From positions 1 to 64,000 of the forward strand of contig NZ_JASHJX010000013.1 of assembly GCF_030732985.1 (NCBI RefSeq): a DNA stretch of 64,000 bases, in the 5' to 3' direction. The stretch's first letter is position 1, and each line of letters begins with the position of its first letter. Both the position numbers and the translations under genes were made by a program. Below the pieces are notes generated by a model that was not told where the DNA came from, did no database searches, and saw only the letters and a list, made by a program, of their open reading frames with translations. Of the stretch, positions 46,770 to 56,113 are shown piece by piece. The stretch comes from Nioella sp. MMSF_3534 (GTDB lineage: Bacteria; Pseudomonadota; Alphaproteobacteria; Rhodobacterales; Rhodobacteraceae).

Positions 46770-46976
46770 TCAGAGCTTTTGCAGCTCCACCGCCGAGGCG
46801 CGGCCGTCGCGGCCTTCGCGCAGCTCGTAGCCGATTTTCTCGTTATCGGCGAGGCCGGTCAGCCCCGATCGTTCCACGGCCGAGATGTGCACGAACACAT
46901 CCTTGCCGCCGTCGTCAGGCGCGATGAAGCCATAACCTTTGGTGGTATTGAACCATTTTACGGTGCCAGTGGGCAT
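46770..46976 (-). CDS. Cold-shock domain protein
   Basis: The 68-residue OB-fold protein binds single-stranded nucleic acid. The RNP1 motif KGYGFIAPDDG and RNP2 VFVHISAV are present. Its upstream gap of about 210 bases, shared with the divergent ArsC-family gene, is large enough for the long leader typical of cold-shock genes; I did not identify the promoter. Confidence 0.95.
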   Translation of the reverse strand: MPTGTVKWFNTTKGYGFIAPDDGGKDVFVHISAVERSGLTGLADNEKIGYELREGRDGRASAVELQKL

Positions 46977-47188
46977 GTCCGTTCTTCCTTCTCAAGTCTT
47001 CCTTGGTGCCACCCGCGAGATGCGGCGGCGTGGTGCCGACAGACACCCCCTGTCTGACGTCCTTGAGAGAGCGGGACAGCGAAAACCTGTTGTCACGGCA
47101 GAAAAGATGGGGTGATTTCAGAAAAACGCAAGGAATTTCGTGCAGCTGTCTTGGGAATGTCATGGGGCTGCACATGTAGGAGGCTGAA

Positions 47189-47515
47189 ATGGAGCTATAT
47201 GGGCTGAAGACCTGCGACACCTGCCGGAAGGCGCTGAAATCGCTGGAGACGGCGGGGCGTCCGGCGCGTTTCGTGGATGTGCGGGCGGAGCCTTTGGGGG
47301 CGGATCGGTTGGCGGAGTTTCTGGGGGCGTTCGGGGATGCGCTGGTGAACACACGCTCCACCACATGGCGCGGCCTGTCAGAGGAGGAGCGCAAGGGCGC
47401 GCCTGCCGATCTGCTAGCGGCCCACCCCGCCTTAATGAAACGCCCCGTGCTCCGGGCGGAGGACGGGACGCTTTACCTTGGTTGGGGCAAGGAGGTTCAG
47501 GCGGCGCTGATCTGA
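47189..47515 (+). CDS. ArsC/Spx-family thioredoxin-fold protein
   Basis: The 108-residue protein starts MELYGLKTCDTCRKALKSLE with a CDTC active site near residue 9, then NTRSTTWRGL and LLAAHPALMKRPVL, as in the ArsC-like/YffB group. A role as arsenate reductase is not assured; many members act in redox or stress regulation. Perfect AGGAGG precedes ATG 47189. Its last 19 bases overlap the convergent DoxX gene. Confidence 0.85.
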   Translation: MELYGLKTCDTCRKALKSLETAGRPARFVDVRAEPLGADRLAEFLGAFGDALVNTRSTTWRGLSEEERKGAPADLLAAHPALMKRPVLRAEDGTLYLGWGKEVQAALI

Positions 47516-48066
47516 GGCGTCGCGCGGGCCCGCAGGGCGGCGTCGACCGAGACCGGCCCCGCGCCGCGGAAGACCATATAGGCCAGCAGGAACACCCAGA
47601 AGGCACGCTGATCGAGGATCAGGCTGTCAGAGCCCGCATCGAACCAAGCGCCGATCACGTCCGAGCCGACGCCATGGCCGACGATATCGACATAGCTTTG
47701 TACGAGGACAAAACCGATCATCCCAAGCGCGGCCAGCCGGGTGAAGAGCCCAAGCACAATCAGCGCGGGCAGGATGAACTCTGCCCAGGTGCCTGCCAGC
47801 ACCACCAGCCGCCAGAATGCCCCGAGCTGGCTGGCGTCATAGCCTACCGCCTCTGACATGCGGGGCAGGATCTGCACATAGGCGTTGAAATTGGGCTGGA
47901 AGAGGCCGGAGAGGCCCTCACCCAGCTTGGTCAGCCCGGAATTCCAGTAATAGATCATCAGCGTCGCGGCAAAGACGAAACGCGCAAGCGTCGGCATCAG
48001 GATCGGCGCGAGCGTGGTTTCCAGCGTGTCGAAGAGGCGGGTGTGCAGGGAAACGAGGGTCCTCAT
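47497..48066 (-). CDS. DoxX-family membrane protein (BufD-like)
   Basis: The 189-residue protein with about four helices is of the DoxX type (YYWNSGLTKL, GTWAEFILPALIVLGLFTR). It overlaps the DUF2063 gene by 4 bases (ATGA) and closes a four-gene run with DUF2282, DUF692 and DUF2063 genes, the composition of bufferin operons in which a DoxX member is often last. The bufD label is by context. Its 3' end overlaps the ArsC-family gene by 19 bases. Confidence 0.85.
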   Translation of the reverse strand: MRTLVSLHTRLFDTLETTLAPILMPTLARFVFAATLMIYYWNSGLTKLGEGLSGLFQPNFNAYVQILPRMSEAVGYDASQLGAFWRLVVLAGTWAEFILPALIVLGLFTRLAALGMIGFVLVQSYVDIVGHGVGSDVIGAWFDAGSDSLILDQRAFWVFLLAYMVFRGAGPVSVDAALRARATPQISAA

Positions 48067-48806
48067 TGGTCGGGTCCTTTCTGGAATGTCAGCGCGCCCG
48101 AGGTCAGGAACAGCGTCAGCAGCGGGGCGAGGTCGATCCCCGGTTCGGCCTCAATGCTGCGTTCCAGGGCGAGGGCGATTGTTGTGCGGCCATCGAGCGC
48201 CCTTGCGAAGGCCGTGCCGCCTGCGGGCAGAAGATGCGGGATCGGGTCGAACTCTGGCCGGGTGATCATGACGGTTTCGGCCGTGGGCTGCGGTTTAGGC
48301 GCGTCGGTCTGCGTGTTGCGCCGCCAGATGCCGTGGATCGGGTAGGGCGAGGTGACGATCTGGGTGGCGGGGGCAAGGACCGGCGTCAGCTCCATCAGCG
48401 TGTCCGGGTCCATGCCCGCCGCGTTCAGCGGGTCCGCATCGGCGGCGTGGTAGGAGCGGCGGATCGCCAGTTCCAGACGAGCGATATCGGCGAGGTAAGG
48501 ATAGGCCGCAAGCGGTTGAAACTCTTCCAGAAACGCTGGCATCGCTGCCCCGTATTGTGACAGGGCGCGGCTGGTTGGGGGATGGGTGCGAGAGAAGATC
48601 AGGGCGAGCGTCTTGAAGCTTTTCTCGCCCAGAAGCTTCAGCAGAACCGGAAACCCGGTTTCCAGCGCGTCAGTGAGCGAAGCGGCGAGGTTGTTGCGGT
48701 AGACGTTGAAACGTTTGCCCGCCGGGCGGCCCTTTGGGTCCACCATGCCAGACGGTATGGGGGCGGTGGGGTCGAGGATCGCGGCAGTGAAATCGGATTG
48801 CAGCAT
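48063..48806 (-). CDS. DUF2063 protein (BufC-like MNIO partner)
   Basis: The 247-residue protein shows the DUF2063 N-terminal domain (RFNVYRNNLAASLTDALETG, FPVLLKLLGE, YPYLADIARLE). These act with DUF692 (MNIO) enzymes, probably binding the precursor leader. It lies 4 bases downstream of the DUF692 gene and overlaps the DoxX gene, so it is one operon. Function by family and context. Confidence 0.88.
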   Translation of the reverse strand: MLQSDFTAAILDPTAPIPSGMVDPKGRPAGKRFNVYRNNLAASLTDALETGFPVLLKLLGEKSFKTLALIFSRTHPPTSRALSQYGAAMPAFLEEFQPLAAYPYLADIARLELAIRRSYHAADADPLNAAGMDPDTLMELTPVLAPATQIVTSPYPIHGIWRRNTQTDAPKPQPTAETVMITRPEFDPIPHLLPAGGTAFARALDGRTTIALALERSIEAEPGIDLAPLLTLFLTSGALTFQKGPDQ

Positions 48807-48810
48807 CGGA

Positions 48811-49665
48811 TCACACCAAGGCCGGTTGCAGGATCATGTCGGCGCGGGCGGCTTCGGCCTCCAGCACCGGGAAATCTGGAACGTTGTTGTCCCATTCAAT
48901 GAGCGTCGGCTTGGCGCCGCCGCGGGCGATGGTGTGGGTATAGAGCGCCCAGACCGGGTCCACCACTTCGCGCCCATGGCTGTCGATCAGTAGGGGCGCG
49001 CCGTGCTCGTCTTCATCCTCATCATGACCACCCAGATGGATTTCGCCCACCTGCGCCAGCGGGAAGGCGTCGATATAGGCGACCGGGTCCCAGCTCTGGT
49101 TGGTGGCGGACACAAAGACATTGTTCACATCCAGCAGCAGCCCGCAGCCGGTGCGCTTTGCGATTTCCGAAAGAAACGTGACCTCATCCATCGTGGATTC
49201 GGCAAAGGCGAGGTAGGTGGAGGGGTTTTCCAGCAGCATCGGACGCCCCAGAACCTCTTGCACCTCGTCGATATGGGCGCAGACGCGGGCCAAAGTGGCC
49301 TCGGTATAGGGCAGGGGCAACAGGTCGTTCAGGTAGGTGTCGCCATGGGTGGACCAGGCGAGATGTTCGGAAAAGCTGGCGGGGTTCAGCCAGTCGCAGA
49401 GATGCTTGAGGCGGGCGAGGTGATCGGGATCGAGCGGGCCTTCGCCGCCGATGGACAGGCCCACACCGTGAACCGAGATCGGAAAACGGTCTGCCAATGC
49501 GCGCAGTTGGGCCAGCGGGCGGCCGCCACCGCCCATGTAGTTTTCGGCATGGATCTCCAGCCAGCTGACCGCGCCGGGTGCGCTGATAAGGGATTGGAAA
49601 TGCTGGGGCTTGTAGCCGATGCCCGCAAGTTGGGGCAGACGGTTATCCTGCGCGAGGTCATACAT
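48811..49665 (-). CDS. DUF692 MNIO enzyme (BufB-like)
   Basis: The 284-residue TIM-barrel protein belongs to the multinuclear non-heme iron-dependent oxidases (MNIO), which modify Cys residues of ribosomal peptides. Potential metal ligands are in [40 protein letters not shown] and DSHGREV; all the family's His/Asp/Glu positions appear kept. The gene follows the DUF2282 precursor gene by 68 bases and precedes its DUF2063 partner by 4. It probably installs a Cys modification on the product at 49734. Confidence 0.9.
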   Translation of the reverse strand: MYDLAQDNRLPQLAGIGYKPQHFQSLISAPGAVSWLEIHAENYMGGGGRPLAQLRALADRFPISVHGVGLSIGGEGPLDPDHLARLKHLCDWLNPASFSEHLAWSTHGDTYLNDLLPLPYTEATLARVCAHIDEVQEVLGRPMLLENPSTYLAFAESTMDEVTFLSEIAKRTGCGLLLDVNNVFVSATNQSWDPVAYIDAFPLAQVGEIHLGGHDEDEDEHGAPLLIDSHGREVVDPVWALYTHTIARGGAKPTLIEWDNNVPDFPVLEAEAARADMILQPALV

Positions 49666-49733
49666 GGCGTGTCCCTTGGGTCTTTGGCAGAACCCCCCGG
49701 CCCTTTGTGGACCGGGGGGGAAGGTCAGCGCGA

Positions 49734-50117
49734 TCAGCTGTCCATTTCTTCTTCCATCATCGAGACGTCGCGGTACTGGGCCAGAACGTCCTCGGCCAGA
49801 CCATCGGGAAGATCGCGGGCCAGACCGATGTAACCGTCGGCTTCCAGCGAGGCCTCGGATTCGCCCATGCGGCCGTCGGGCAGCTCGATCTCGGCGCAGG
49901 TGCCGGCGGGGACCAGCGTCCAGGCGTTGCCCTGATAGTCGATGGTGGAGGACCCGGCACAGGTGGTGCCGGGGCCAGCGGCGCAGCCGTTTTCACCGGC
50001 CAGCGACACGCCGTAACACTTCTCCATCGCCTGCGCGGAGGCAGAGGTGGTGGTGACAGCGCCAAGTGCGGCGGCAACGGCGCCCATCAGGGCCAGCGAT
50101 TTGATTTGGGTCGACAT
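49734..50117 (-). CDS. DUF2282 bufferin-like precursor peptide with acidic tail
   Basis: The 127-residue protein has a Sec signal (1-29, SASAQA) and the DUF2282 core with four cysteines: Cys34 (MEKCYGV), Cys45, Cys53 and Cys74 (PAGTCAEIE). Bufferins of this type are modified by the neighbouring MNIO and bind copper in Caulobacter. Unusually, residues 80-127 form an acidic tail (14 Asp/Glu against 3 Arg) not typical of the usual 85-100-residue members. ATG 50117 is preceded by AGGGAGC. It is the first gene of the four-gene minus-strand operon. Metal specificity is inferred. Confidence 0.85.
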   Translation of the reverse strand: MSTQIKSLALMGAVAAALGAVTTTSASAQAMEKCYGVSLAGENGCAAGPGTTCAGSSTIDYQGNAWTLVPAGTCAEIELPDGRMGESEASLEADGYIGLARDLPDGLAEDVLAQYRDVSMMEEEMDS

Positions 50118-50469
50118 GGGGTAGCTCCCTAAAACTGATATTTTCCGTGTCCCACCCGTCGAGCGGGTGATGGGGAAGTGGTAAGTCGCCGGGTCGATCA
50201 CTGGCCAGTCACAGGCCCGTCAAGCACGCGTGCGTGACCCTCTGTCAGGGTGGCGTGAGGCGGGCCTGTTGTGCTGGAAGGTGTGATTATCGAATGAAAT
50301 CATGTAATTGCGGGGAAGATTCCACCTAGGGGAAGGTGACGGGTTTCTGCCTTCCGCCTCGTCCCGTCGGTGAAATGTTTCAACCGAAAGTGGTGCCTTG
50401 GGCTTGGCTGTCTGGCAGATCGTGCCTATCTCGGGCTCCGAACAGGCAAGAAACCAACGGAGAGCCTTC
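50118..50469. promoter_or_regulatory. Divergent intergenic region upstream of the bufferin-type operon
   Basis: The 352-base gap separates bufA-like and a small membrane-protein gene. It carries the inverted repeat CACCCG/CGGGTG with a 5-base centre (50153-50169), 36 bases before the bufA-like ATG, where an operator or 5'-UTR hairpin would be expected. I found no convincing -35/-10 pair. No other gene is evident. Confidence 0.4.
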
Positions 50470-50838
50470 ATGCGCAACGCAGCCCTCGTTCTGGGAATCA
50501 TCGGTGGCATTCTGGGAATGATCGTCGGGTTCTTCGGCTATGGTTACGTGACCTTCATCGACCATTTCGGCGAGGTGCCGGACATTGCCAGACAGGTGGA
50601 CAACCCCGATCTGATCAAGGCGGCGAGCATCATATCGCCCATACTGGCGCTGGCCGGCGGGGCCATGGCGCGGGCACGGGCGCTGTGGGGCGCCATCTTC
50701 CTGCTGCTGTCGGCGGCGGGGATGTATTATGCCTTTGGCTTCGGCGTCTTCACCATGTTCCCGATTGCGCTGTGTGGTCTGGGGGGGCTGCTGGCCATCG
50801 CGGCGGGGCGACCGGATGAGGAAGTGAGCCACTTCTGA
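50470..50838 (+). CDS. Small membrane protein with four predicted helices
   Basis: The 122-residue hydrophobic protein has about four helices and an acidic, soluble loop (DHFGEVPDIARQVDNP). ATG 50470 follows CGGAGAG. It resembles small integral membrane proteins of unknown function (ALVLGIIGGILGMIVGF at the start). It is convergent with the epimerase gene, ending 4 bases from its stop. Confidence 0.65.
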   Translation: MRNAALVLGIIGGILGMIVGFFGYGYVTFIDHFGEVPDIARQVDNPDLIKAASIISPILALAGGAMARARALWGAIFLLLSAAGMYYAFGFGVFTMFPIALCGLGGLLAIAAGRPDEEVSHF

Positions 50839-50842
50839 GGGG

Positions 50843-51910
50843 TTACAGAACCGCGCGCAGCACCGACAGCGCACCGCGTTTCCATGGCACCCTGTGGGTC
50901 ACGCCCGCGCCCTTGGCGATCCGGTCACGGTTCGCCAGATACCAGTCGAAGTTGCGCAGCAGCGCGTCGATATTGGAATGGCGCGGCACGAAGCCCAACC
51001 TGTCGCGGGCGCGGTCGATGCTGACGAAACTGTCCTTCGACGCGGTCTCGTAGATCCATTTGTAAAGCGGCGACAGATGCACCGCTTCCAGCCCGCGCAG
51101 GGTCCAGATGGCGGGGGTGGCGGGAAAGCCGATGATGCGTTTGCCGAAGCCCGCGCGGTCCAACACCGCCTGAAAGCTTTCGCGCATGGTGCCGAACTCT
51201 GCCGCCCCGATATTGAACGTGTCGTTGACGGTCCGGGCCTCGCCAAAGGCGCTCAGGCAGATCGCCGCGTTCAGGTCGTCCACATCCAGCAGCTGATAGC
51301 GATTCTGGCCCGATCCGAGGACCGGGAAATTATGCCCGGTCGAGGCGAAATCATAGAGCAGCTCAAACGCGCCGAGCCGTTCGGGGCCGACAAAGCTTTT
51401 CGGGCGAAGGACCGGCAGCACCAGCCCATCCGCGCGAAACTGTCGGCAAAGCTTTTCCGCGGCCACTTTCGATTCCCCGTAAGGCCCCACGCCCTGCATC
51501 GGATCGGCCTCCACCAGCGGGTGGTGATCGGGGATGCCGTAGACGGCGGTTGAGGAGATATGAACAAAGCGGCGGATTCCCTTGCGCAGCGCCGAGGCGA
51601 GCAGCATTTGGGTGCCGTCCACATTGGTGGAATGAATTTCCTCTGCGCTGGCCAGCGGCAGGGCCGCCGCGCAATGAATGACGATGTCGATGCCCCCGAA
51701 AGCGCGGTCATGAAGCGCGAGGTCGCGGATATCGCCGTGAAGCACGTCGATCCTGTCTGCTTCGGGATAGGCGAAGGGGGCTATGTCCCAACTGCGCAGG
51801 GAATGGCCCCGGTCCAGCAGGTATCGGATCAGGTTGATCCCGAGGAAGCCTGCCCCGCCGGTGACGAGGATGGACTTGGGGCTGGCTGAGGAAATGGTTG
51901 GCGTTGTCAT
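50843..51910 (-). CDS. NAD-dependent epimerase/dehydratase (extended SDR)
   Basis: The 355-residue protein has the nucleotide motif VTGGAGFLG (about residues 15-23), HCAAALPLA and the catalytic YGESK (Tyr and Lys intact). It probably acts on a nucleotide sugar in surface polysaccharide synthesis. The substrate is not determinable and no glycosyltransferase is adjacent. Confidence 0.88.
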   Translation of the reverse strand: MTTPTISSASPKSILVTGGAGFLGINLIRYLLDRGHSLRSWDIAPFAYPEADRIDVLHGDIRDLALHDRAFGGIDIVIHCAAALPLASAEEIHSTNVDGTQMLLASALRKGIRRFVHISSTAVYGIPDHHPLVEADPMQGVGPYGESKVAAEKLCRQFRADGLVLPVLRPKSFVGPERLGAFELLYDFASTGHNFPVLGSGQNRYQLLDVDDLNAAICLSAFGEARTVNDTFNIGAAEFGTMRESFQAVLDRAGFGKRIIGFPATPAIWTLRGLEAVHLSPLYKWIYETASKDSFVSIDRARDRLGFVPRHSNIDALLRNFDWYLANRDRIAKGAGVTHRVPWKRGALSVLRAVL

Positions 51911-51958
51911 TCAAGAACTAAAGCCAGATTTCCGGCGTCGGGATATGATTTGGATCAA

Positions 51959-51990
51959 CGAAAAGGCCGGCCCCAAGCGGAACCGGCCTT
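51959..51990 (-). terminator. Intrinsic terminator downstream of thrS
   Basis: Arms AAGGCCGG (51963-51970) and CCGGCCTT (51983-51990) flank a 12-base loop; on the minus strand the stem is followed by TTTTCG. It lies 20 bases after the thrS stop and before the epimerase gene. Confidence 0.75.
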
Positions 51991-52010
51991 CTTATCATGT
52001 GATCTGCAGC

Positions 52011-53990
52011 TCAGCGCTGATCAGGCGCGATTGCATCGGCGGCGAGGCTTTCGACGACCTCATCCAGCGACAGGACCGAGGTCCGCTTTTCCCCAAGGCG
52101 ACGCAGGGTGACGGTGCGGTCCTCCACCTCCTTGCGGCCGATGGCGAGGATCACTGGCACCTTGCCCACGGAATGTTCGCGGACCTTGTAGTTGATCTTC
52201 TCATTGCGGATATCGGCCTCGGCCCTTACACCTCGCGCGGTCAGGGCTGACACGACCTCCTGCACATAGTCATCGGCCTCGGACACGATGGAGGCCACGA
52301 CCACCTGACGCGGGGCCAGCCAGAAGGGCAGTTTGCCTTCCCAGTTCTCGATCAGGATGCCGATGAATCGCTCGAAGGACCCAAGGCAGGCGCGGTGCAG
52401 CATGAAGGGCCGGTGCTTGGCCCCGTCCTCACCGGTATAGTTCGCATCCAGCCGCTCGGGCAGGTTCGGATCGACCTGAAACGTGCCGCATTGCCAGACC
52501 CGGCCAATGGCGTCGGTCAGGTAGAAGTCGAGCTTCGGCCCGTAAAACGCCCCGTCGCCCGGTTCCAGCGTGTAATCGCGGCCCACGGCCTTGATGGCGT
52601 TTTCCAGCGCGCCTTCGACATAGTCCCAGCTTTCATCGCTGCCGACGCGCTTTTCGGGGCGGGTGGCGAAGCGGATTTCAAACTCGGGGAAGCCGAGCTC
52701 TTCATAGACATTGGCAAGGAAGTCGATGAAGCGCGCGCATTCCTCCTGAATCTGATCCTCGGTGCAGAAGATATGTGCATCGTCCTGGGTAAAGCCCCGC
52801 ACCCGCATGATCCCGTGCAGCGCGCCCGAGGGTTCGAACCGCGCGCAGGAGCCGAATTCCGCCAGACGAAGCGGCAGGTCGCGATAGCTTTTCTGACCCT
52901 GGTTGAAGACCTGCACATGACAGGGGCAGTTCATCGGCTTCAGCGCATTGATCCGCGTTTCGGCCCGGTTCTTGGCGGAGGCATCGTCATTCTCGCCATC
53001 GCGGCTTTCATCCACTTCGACGATGAACATGTGATGCTGGTACTTTTCCCAGTGGCCAGAGGCCTCCCACAGCTTGCGGTCCACAACCTGCGGCGTGTTG
53101 ATCTCGCGGTAGCCCCCGGCACGCTGCTTGCGGCGCATGTAGTCCTGAAGCGTGGTGTAGATCGTCCAGCCGCCCGGATGCCAGAAGACCTGACCGGGGG
53201 CTTCTTCCTGCATGTGGAACAGGTTCATTTCACGGCCAAGCTTGCGGTGGTCGCGCTTGGCGGCCTCCTCCAGCATCGTCAGATGGGCCTTTAGGTCGTT
53301 CTTGTTGCGGAAGGCGACGCCATAGATCCGCTGCAACATGGCGCGATTGCTGTCGCCACGCCAATAGGCACCCGCGACGCTCATCAGTTTGAACGCATCC
53401 GCCGGAACCTGCCCGGTATGCTGAAGATGCGGACCACGGCAGAGATCCTGCCAATGCCCGTGCCAATACATGCGAAGCGGTTCGTCGCCGGGAATGGCCT
53501 CGATCAGCTCCACCTTGTAGGGTTCGTTGTTGGCCTCGTAGAACTTGACCGCGCGGTCGCGCTCCCAGATTTCGGTGGTGACGGGATCGCGGCGGTTGAT
53601 GATCTCGCGCATCTTGGCTTCGATCTGGCCGAGGTCTTCGGGGGTGAACGGTTCCGCCCGGTCGAAATCGTAATACCAGCCGTTGTCGATCACCGGGCCG
53701 ATGGTGACCTTTACATCCGGCCAGATCTCCTGCACGGCGCGGGCCATGATATGGGCGCAGTCATGGCGGATCAGCTCCAACGCTTGCGCGTCGTCGGCCA
53801 TGGTGTGAATGGCGATGGAGGCATTGTCCTCGATCGGCCATTGCAGGTCCCAATGGGCACCGTTCACGGTGGCGGAGATGGCCTTCTTGGCCAGCGAGCT
53901 GGAAATGCCGGCGGCCACATCGGCAGGCGTCACGCCAGCCGCGTAGTCACGGGAATTGCCATCGGGGAAAGTCAGGGAAATCTGGGCCAT
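52011..53990 (-). CDS. thrS: Threonine--tRNA ligase
   Basis: The 659-residue class II synthetase has the N-terminal TGS domain ([16 protein letters not shown]), the editing-type HxxxH region ([13 protein letters not shown]), motif 2 region [10 protein letters not shown] with its zinc Cys, and the C-terminal anticodon-binding domain. ATG 53990 begins at the TGS strand. Normal length. Confidence 0.96.
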   Translation of the reverse strand: MAQISLTFPDGNSRDYAAGVTPADVAAGISSSLAKKAISATVNGAHWDLQWPIEDNASIAIHTMADDAQALELIRHDCAHIMARAVQEIWPDVKVTIGPVIDNGWYYDFDRAEPFTPEDLGQIEAKMREIINRRDPVTTEIWERDRAVKFYEANNEPYKVELIEAIPGDEPLRMYWHGHWQDLCRGPHLQHTGQVPADAFKLMSVAGAYWRGDSNRAMLQRIYGVAFRNKNDLKAHLTMLEEAAKRDHRKLGREMNLFHMQEEAPGQVFWHPGGWTIYTTLQDYMRRKQRAGGYREINTPQVVDRKLWEASGHWEKYQHHMFIVEVDESRDGENDDASAKNRAETRINALKPMNCPCHVQVFNQGQKSYRDLPLRLAEFGSCARFEPSGALHGIMRVRGFTQDDAHIFCTEDQIQEECARFIDFLANVYEELGFPEFEIRFATRPEKRVGSDESWDYVEGALENAIKAVGRDYTLEPGDGAFYGPKLDFYLTDAIGRVWQCGTFQVDPNLPERLDANYTGEDGAKHRPFMLHRACLGSFERFIGILIENWEGKLPFWLAPRQVVVASIVSEADDYVQEVVSALTARGVRAEADIRNEKINYKVREHSVGKVPVILAIGRKEVEDRTVTLRRLGEKRTSVLSLDEVVESLAADAIAPDQR

Positions 53991-54298
53991 CTGGCACAAG
54001 CTCCTCGTCGGTTTGGCGCCCACGGAACGCCCGGTTGCGGGTATATGGTTTCGGGGGGCAGAGGTGACGCCTGGCGCGGCGCGTGTCAAGGGCGGATGCA
54101 CCGGCCCGGTCTGATCCCCTATCCCCGGCATTAACCTTAACCCCGTCTGTTAACGTTGATGGGGCAGGGGCGGCCCGTGCCTGACGCAATGTCATGCCGT
54201 CAATCTTCGCGCATTTCCGGGGGCGAGAAGCATAAAAACTTGTCCCATCTCCCCGCCGCAGGCAAAACCGGTGGGACGATCAGGGAGGACGCCGCCAA
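53991..54298. other. Intergenic region between thrS and a hydrolase gene
   Basis: The 308-base divergent gap has no gene-like frame. It would hold the thrS leader and a promoter for the + genes. I saw no tRNA-like T-box or strong hairpin in it. Confidence 0.4.
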
Positions 54299-55045
54299 AT
54301 GACCCCACAAACGCTGACCACACGGCAGGGACGCACCATCGCCTTTCATCAGACCGCCGGTTCGGGTCCGGGCGTGGTGTTTCTGGGCGGGCTGAAATCC
54401 GACATGCAGGGCAGCAAGGCGGTGCATCTGGAGGCCTGGGCCAAGCGCACGGGCCGCGCTTTCCTGAGGTTCGACTATTCCGGGCATGGCGAAAGCTCTG
54501 GCGCCTTCACCGATGGGTGTATCGGCGATTGGGCCGAGGATGCCGAGGCCGCGATCCTGACGCTGACCGAAGGCCCGCAGATCCTCGTTGGCTCGTCCAT
54601 GGGCGGGTGGCAGGCGCTGCTCTTTGCCCGCAAGCACCCGGAATTGGTGGCAGGGCTTGTAGGTATCGCTGCCGCGCCCGATTTCACCGAGGACGGGATG
54701 TGGGACAGTTGGTCTGATGCCCAAAAGGCCGAGATGGACCAGACCGGGCAGGTCGCGCTGCCCTCGGATTATGGTGAACCCTACATCATCACCAAACGCA
54801 TGATCGAAGACGGTCGGCAACAGCTGGTCCTGCGCAGCCCCCTGACCGTCAATGCCCCCGTGCGGCTGTTGCAAGGCACGGCGGATGCGGATGTGGACAT
54901 GTCCGTCGCCTTACGCCTTCTGGATCACATGGAAGGCCCTGATATCCGGCTGGAACTGGTGAAGGGGGCCGACCATCGCTTTTCCGACGACTATTGCCTG
55001 TCGCGGATCGAAACGGCGATCGAGGATGTGCTGACCCATGTTTAG
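54299..55045 (+). CDS. Alpha/beta hydrolase (ABHD10-like)
   Basis: The 248-residue protein has the nucleophile elbow GSSMGG, an FLGGLKSDMQGSKA oxyanion loop and GHGESSGAF, a pattern resembling ABHD10-type thioesterases. The acid and His are probable in DADVDMS and KGADHRFSD near the C-terminus. It overlaps the next hydrolase gene by 8 bases, suggesting a coupled pair. Confidence 0.82.
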   Translation: MTPQTLTTRQGRTIAFHQTAGSGPGVVFLGGLKSDMQGSKAVHLEAWAKRTGRAFLRFDYSGHGESSGAFTDGCIGDWAEDAEAAILTLTEGPQILVGSSMGGWQALLFARKHPELVAGLVGIAAAPDFTEDGMWDSWSDAQKAEMDQTGQVALPSDYGEPYIITKRMIEDGRQQLVLRSPLTVNAPVRLLQGTADADVDMSVALRLLDHMEGPDIRLELVKGADHRFSDDYCLSRIETAIEDVLTHV

Positions 55046-56021
55046 GTTTCTCAAACGCCTGGTCCTTGTCCTTGTCACCGTGACAGTTGTCGCCGGTGGT
55101 CTCTTGATCCTCGGCCCGCGCGAACGCATCGAACGGGGCGCGCTGGTGTCCAACGAGGGACAGGGGATCGCAGAGGTTCTGGCCGCGCGCGAGGCGGCGT
55201 TCGACGACATCACACCGGGCGTGGAAGCGCGGGTGATCTGGGCCGGTGAGCCGGGCACCCAAACCCCGCTGTCGATCCTCTATCTGCATGGCTTCTCCGC
55301 CACCTCGGAAGAAATCAGGCCAGTGCCCGACAATGTGGCCGAAGCGCTGGGCGCGAACCTGATCTATGCGCGCCTGACCGGGCATGGGCGCGGCGGGGAT
55401 GCGCTGGCGGCGGCCACGGCCAGCCAGTGGGCCAATGATGCGGCGCTGTTCCTCGATCTGGCGCGGCAGGCGGGGGAACGGGTGTTGATCATGGGCACCT
55501 CGACCGGCGCGACGCTGGCCAGCTATGCGATGACCGAGCCCGACATGGCCGCTGATGTGGCGGGCCTCGTGATGGTGTCGCCGAATTTCCGCGTCATGAA
55601 CCGCTCTGCCGTGATCACCGAACTGGCCTTCGCCCGCCGGATCGTGCCGCTGCTGGCAGGCGAGGAACGGGCCTGGGACGCCCTGAACGAGGGACATGGG
55701 CGCTACTGGACCACGCGCTACGGCACCGGGGTGTTGACCAGCCTCGGCACCCTGATGAGAGAAACGAGGGCACGCGACTACAGTGGCGTTTCAGCCCCGG
55801 TTCTGGCGGTTTTTTCCGACAATGACCGCGTGGTATCGGCTGCGGCCACGCGCGACTTTCTGGCCGGATGGGGCGGCGCGGTGACCTTGGCCCCGCAAGA
55901 CCTGCCGGAAACAGGAGCGGACCCGTTTTTTCATGTCATTGCGGGCGATATCCTCAGCCCCGCGATGACCGGGCCGGTGACGGATGTCATTCTTGAATGG
56001 GTTCAAGCAACGCTCCCGTGA
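55038..56021 (+). CDS. Membrane-anchored alpha/beta hydrolase
   Basis: The 327-residue protein begins with a hydrophobic segment (FLKRLVLVLVTVTVVAGGLL) that is a signal anchor, then an alpha/beta hydrolase domain with MGTSTGATLA (GxSxG) and LHGFSATSEE. Asp and His are likely in FSDNDRVVS and DPFFHVIAGD. It is probably periplasmic. It overlaps the preceding hydrolase by 8 bases. Confidence 0.8.
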   Translation: MFRFLKRLVLVLVTVTVVAGGLLILGPRERIERGALVSNEGQGIAEVLAAREAAFDDITPGVEARVIWAGEPGTQTPLSILYLHGFSATSEEIRPVPDNVAEALGANLIYARLTGHGRGGDALAAATASQWANDAALFLDLARQAGERVLIMGTSTGATLASYAMTEPDMAADVAGLVMVSPNFRVMNRSAVITELAFARRIVPLLAGEERAWDALNEGHGRYWTTRYGTGVLTSLGTLMRETRARDYSGVSAPVLAVFSDNDRVVSAAATRDFLAGWGGAVTLAPQDLPETGADPFFHVIAGDILSPAMTGPVTDVILEWVQATLP

Positions 56022-56113
56022 GCCGCCACCCGCGCTTGGGCATCGCAAAACGGTTGCCCAAAGACGAGGGCTCTGCAACTCTGTCGGAAAGTGATTTCAG
56101 AGAGGGGTGTTCC

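Noticed and set aside
49707-50132. Plus-strand frames over the bufferin-like precursor
   Set aside because: They are shadows of the minus-strand gene, which has signal peptide, DUF2282 motif and ribosome site.
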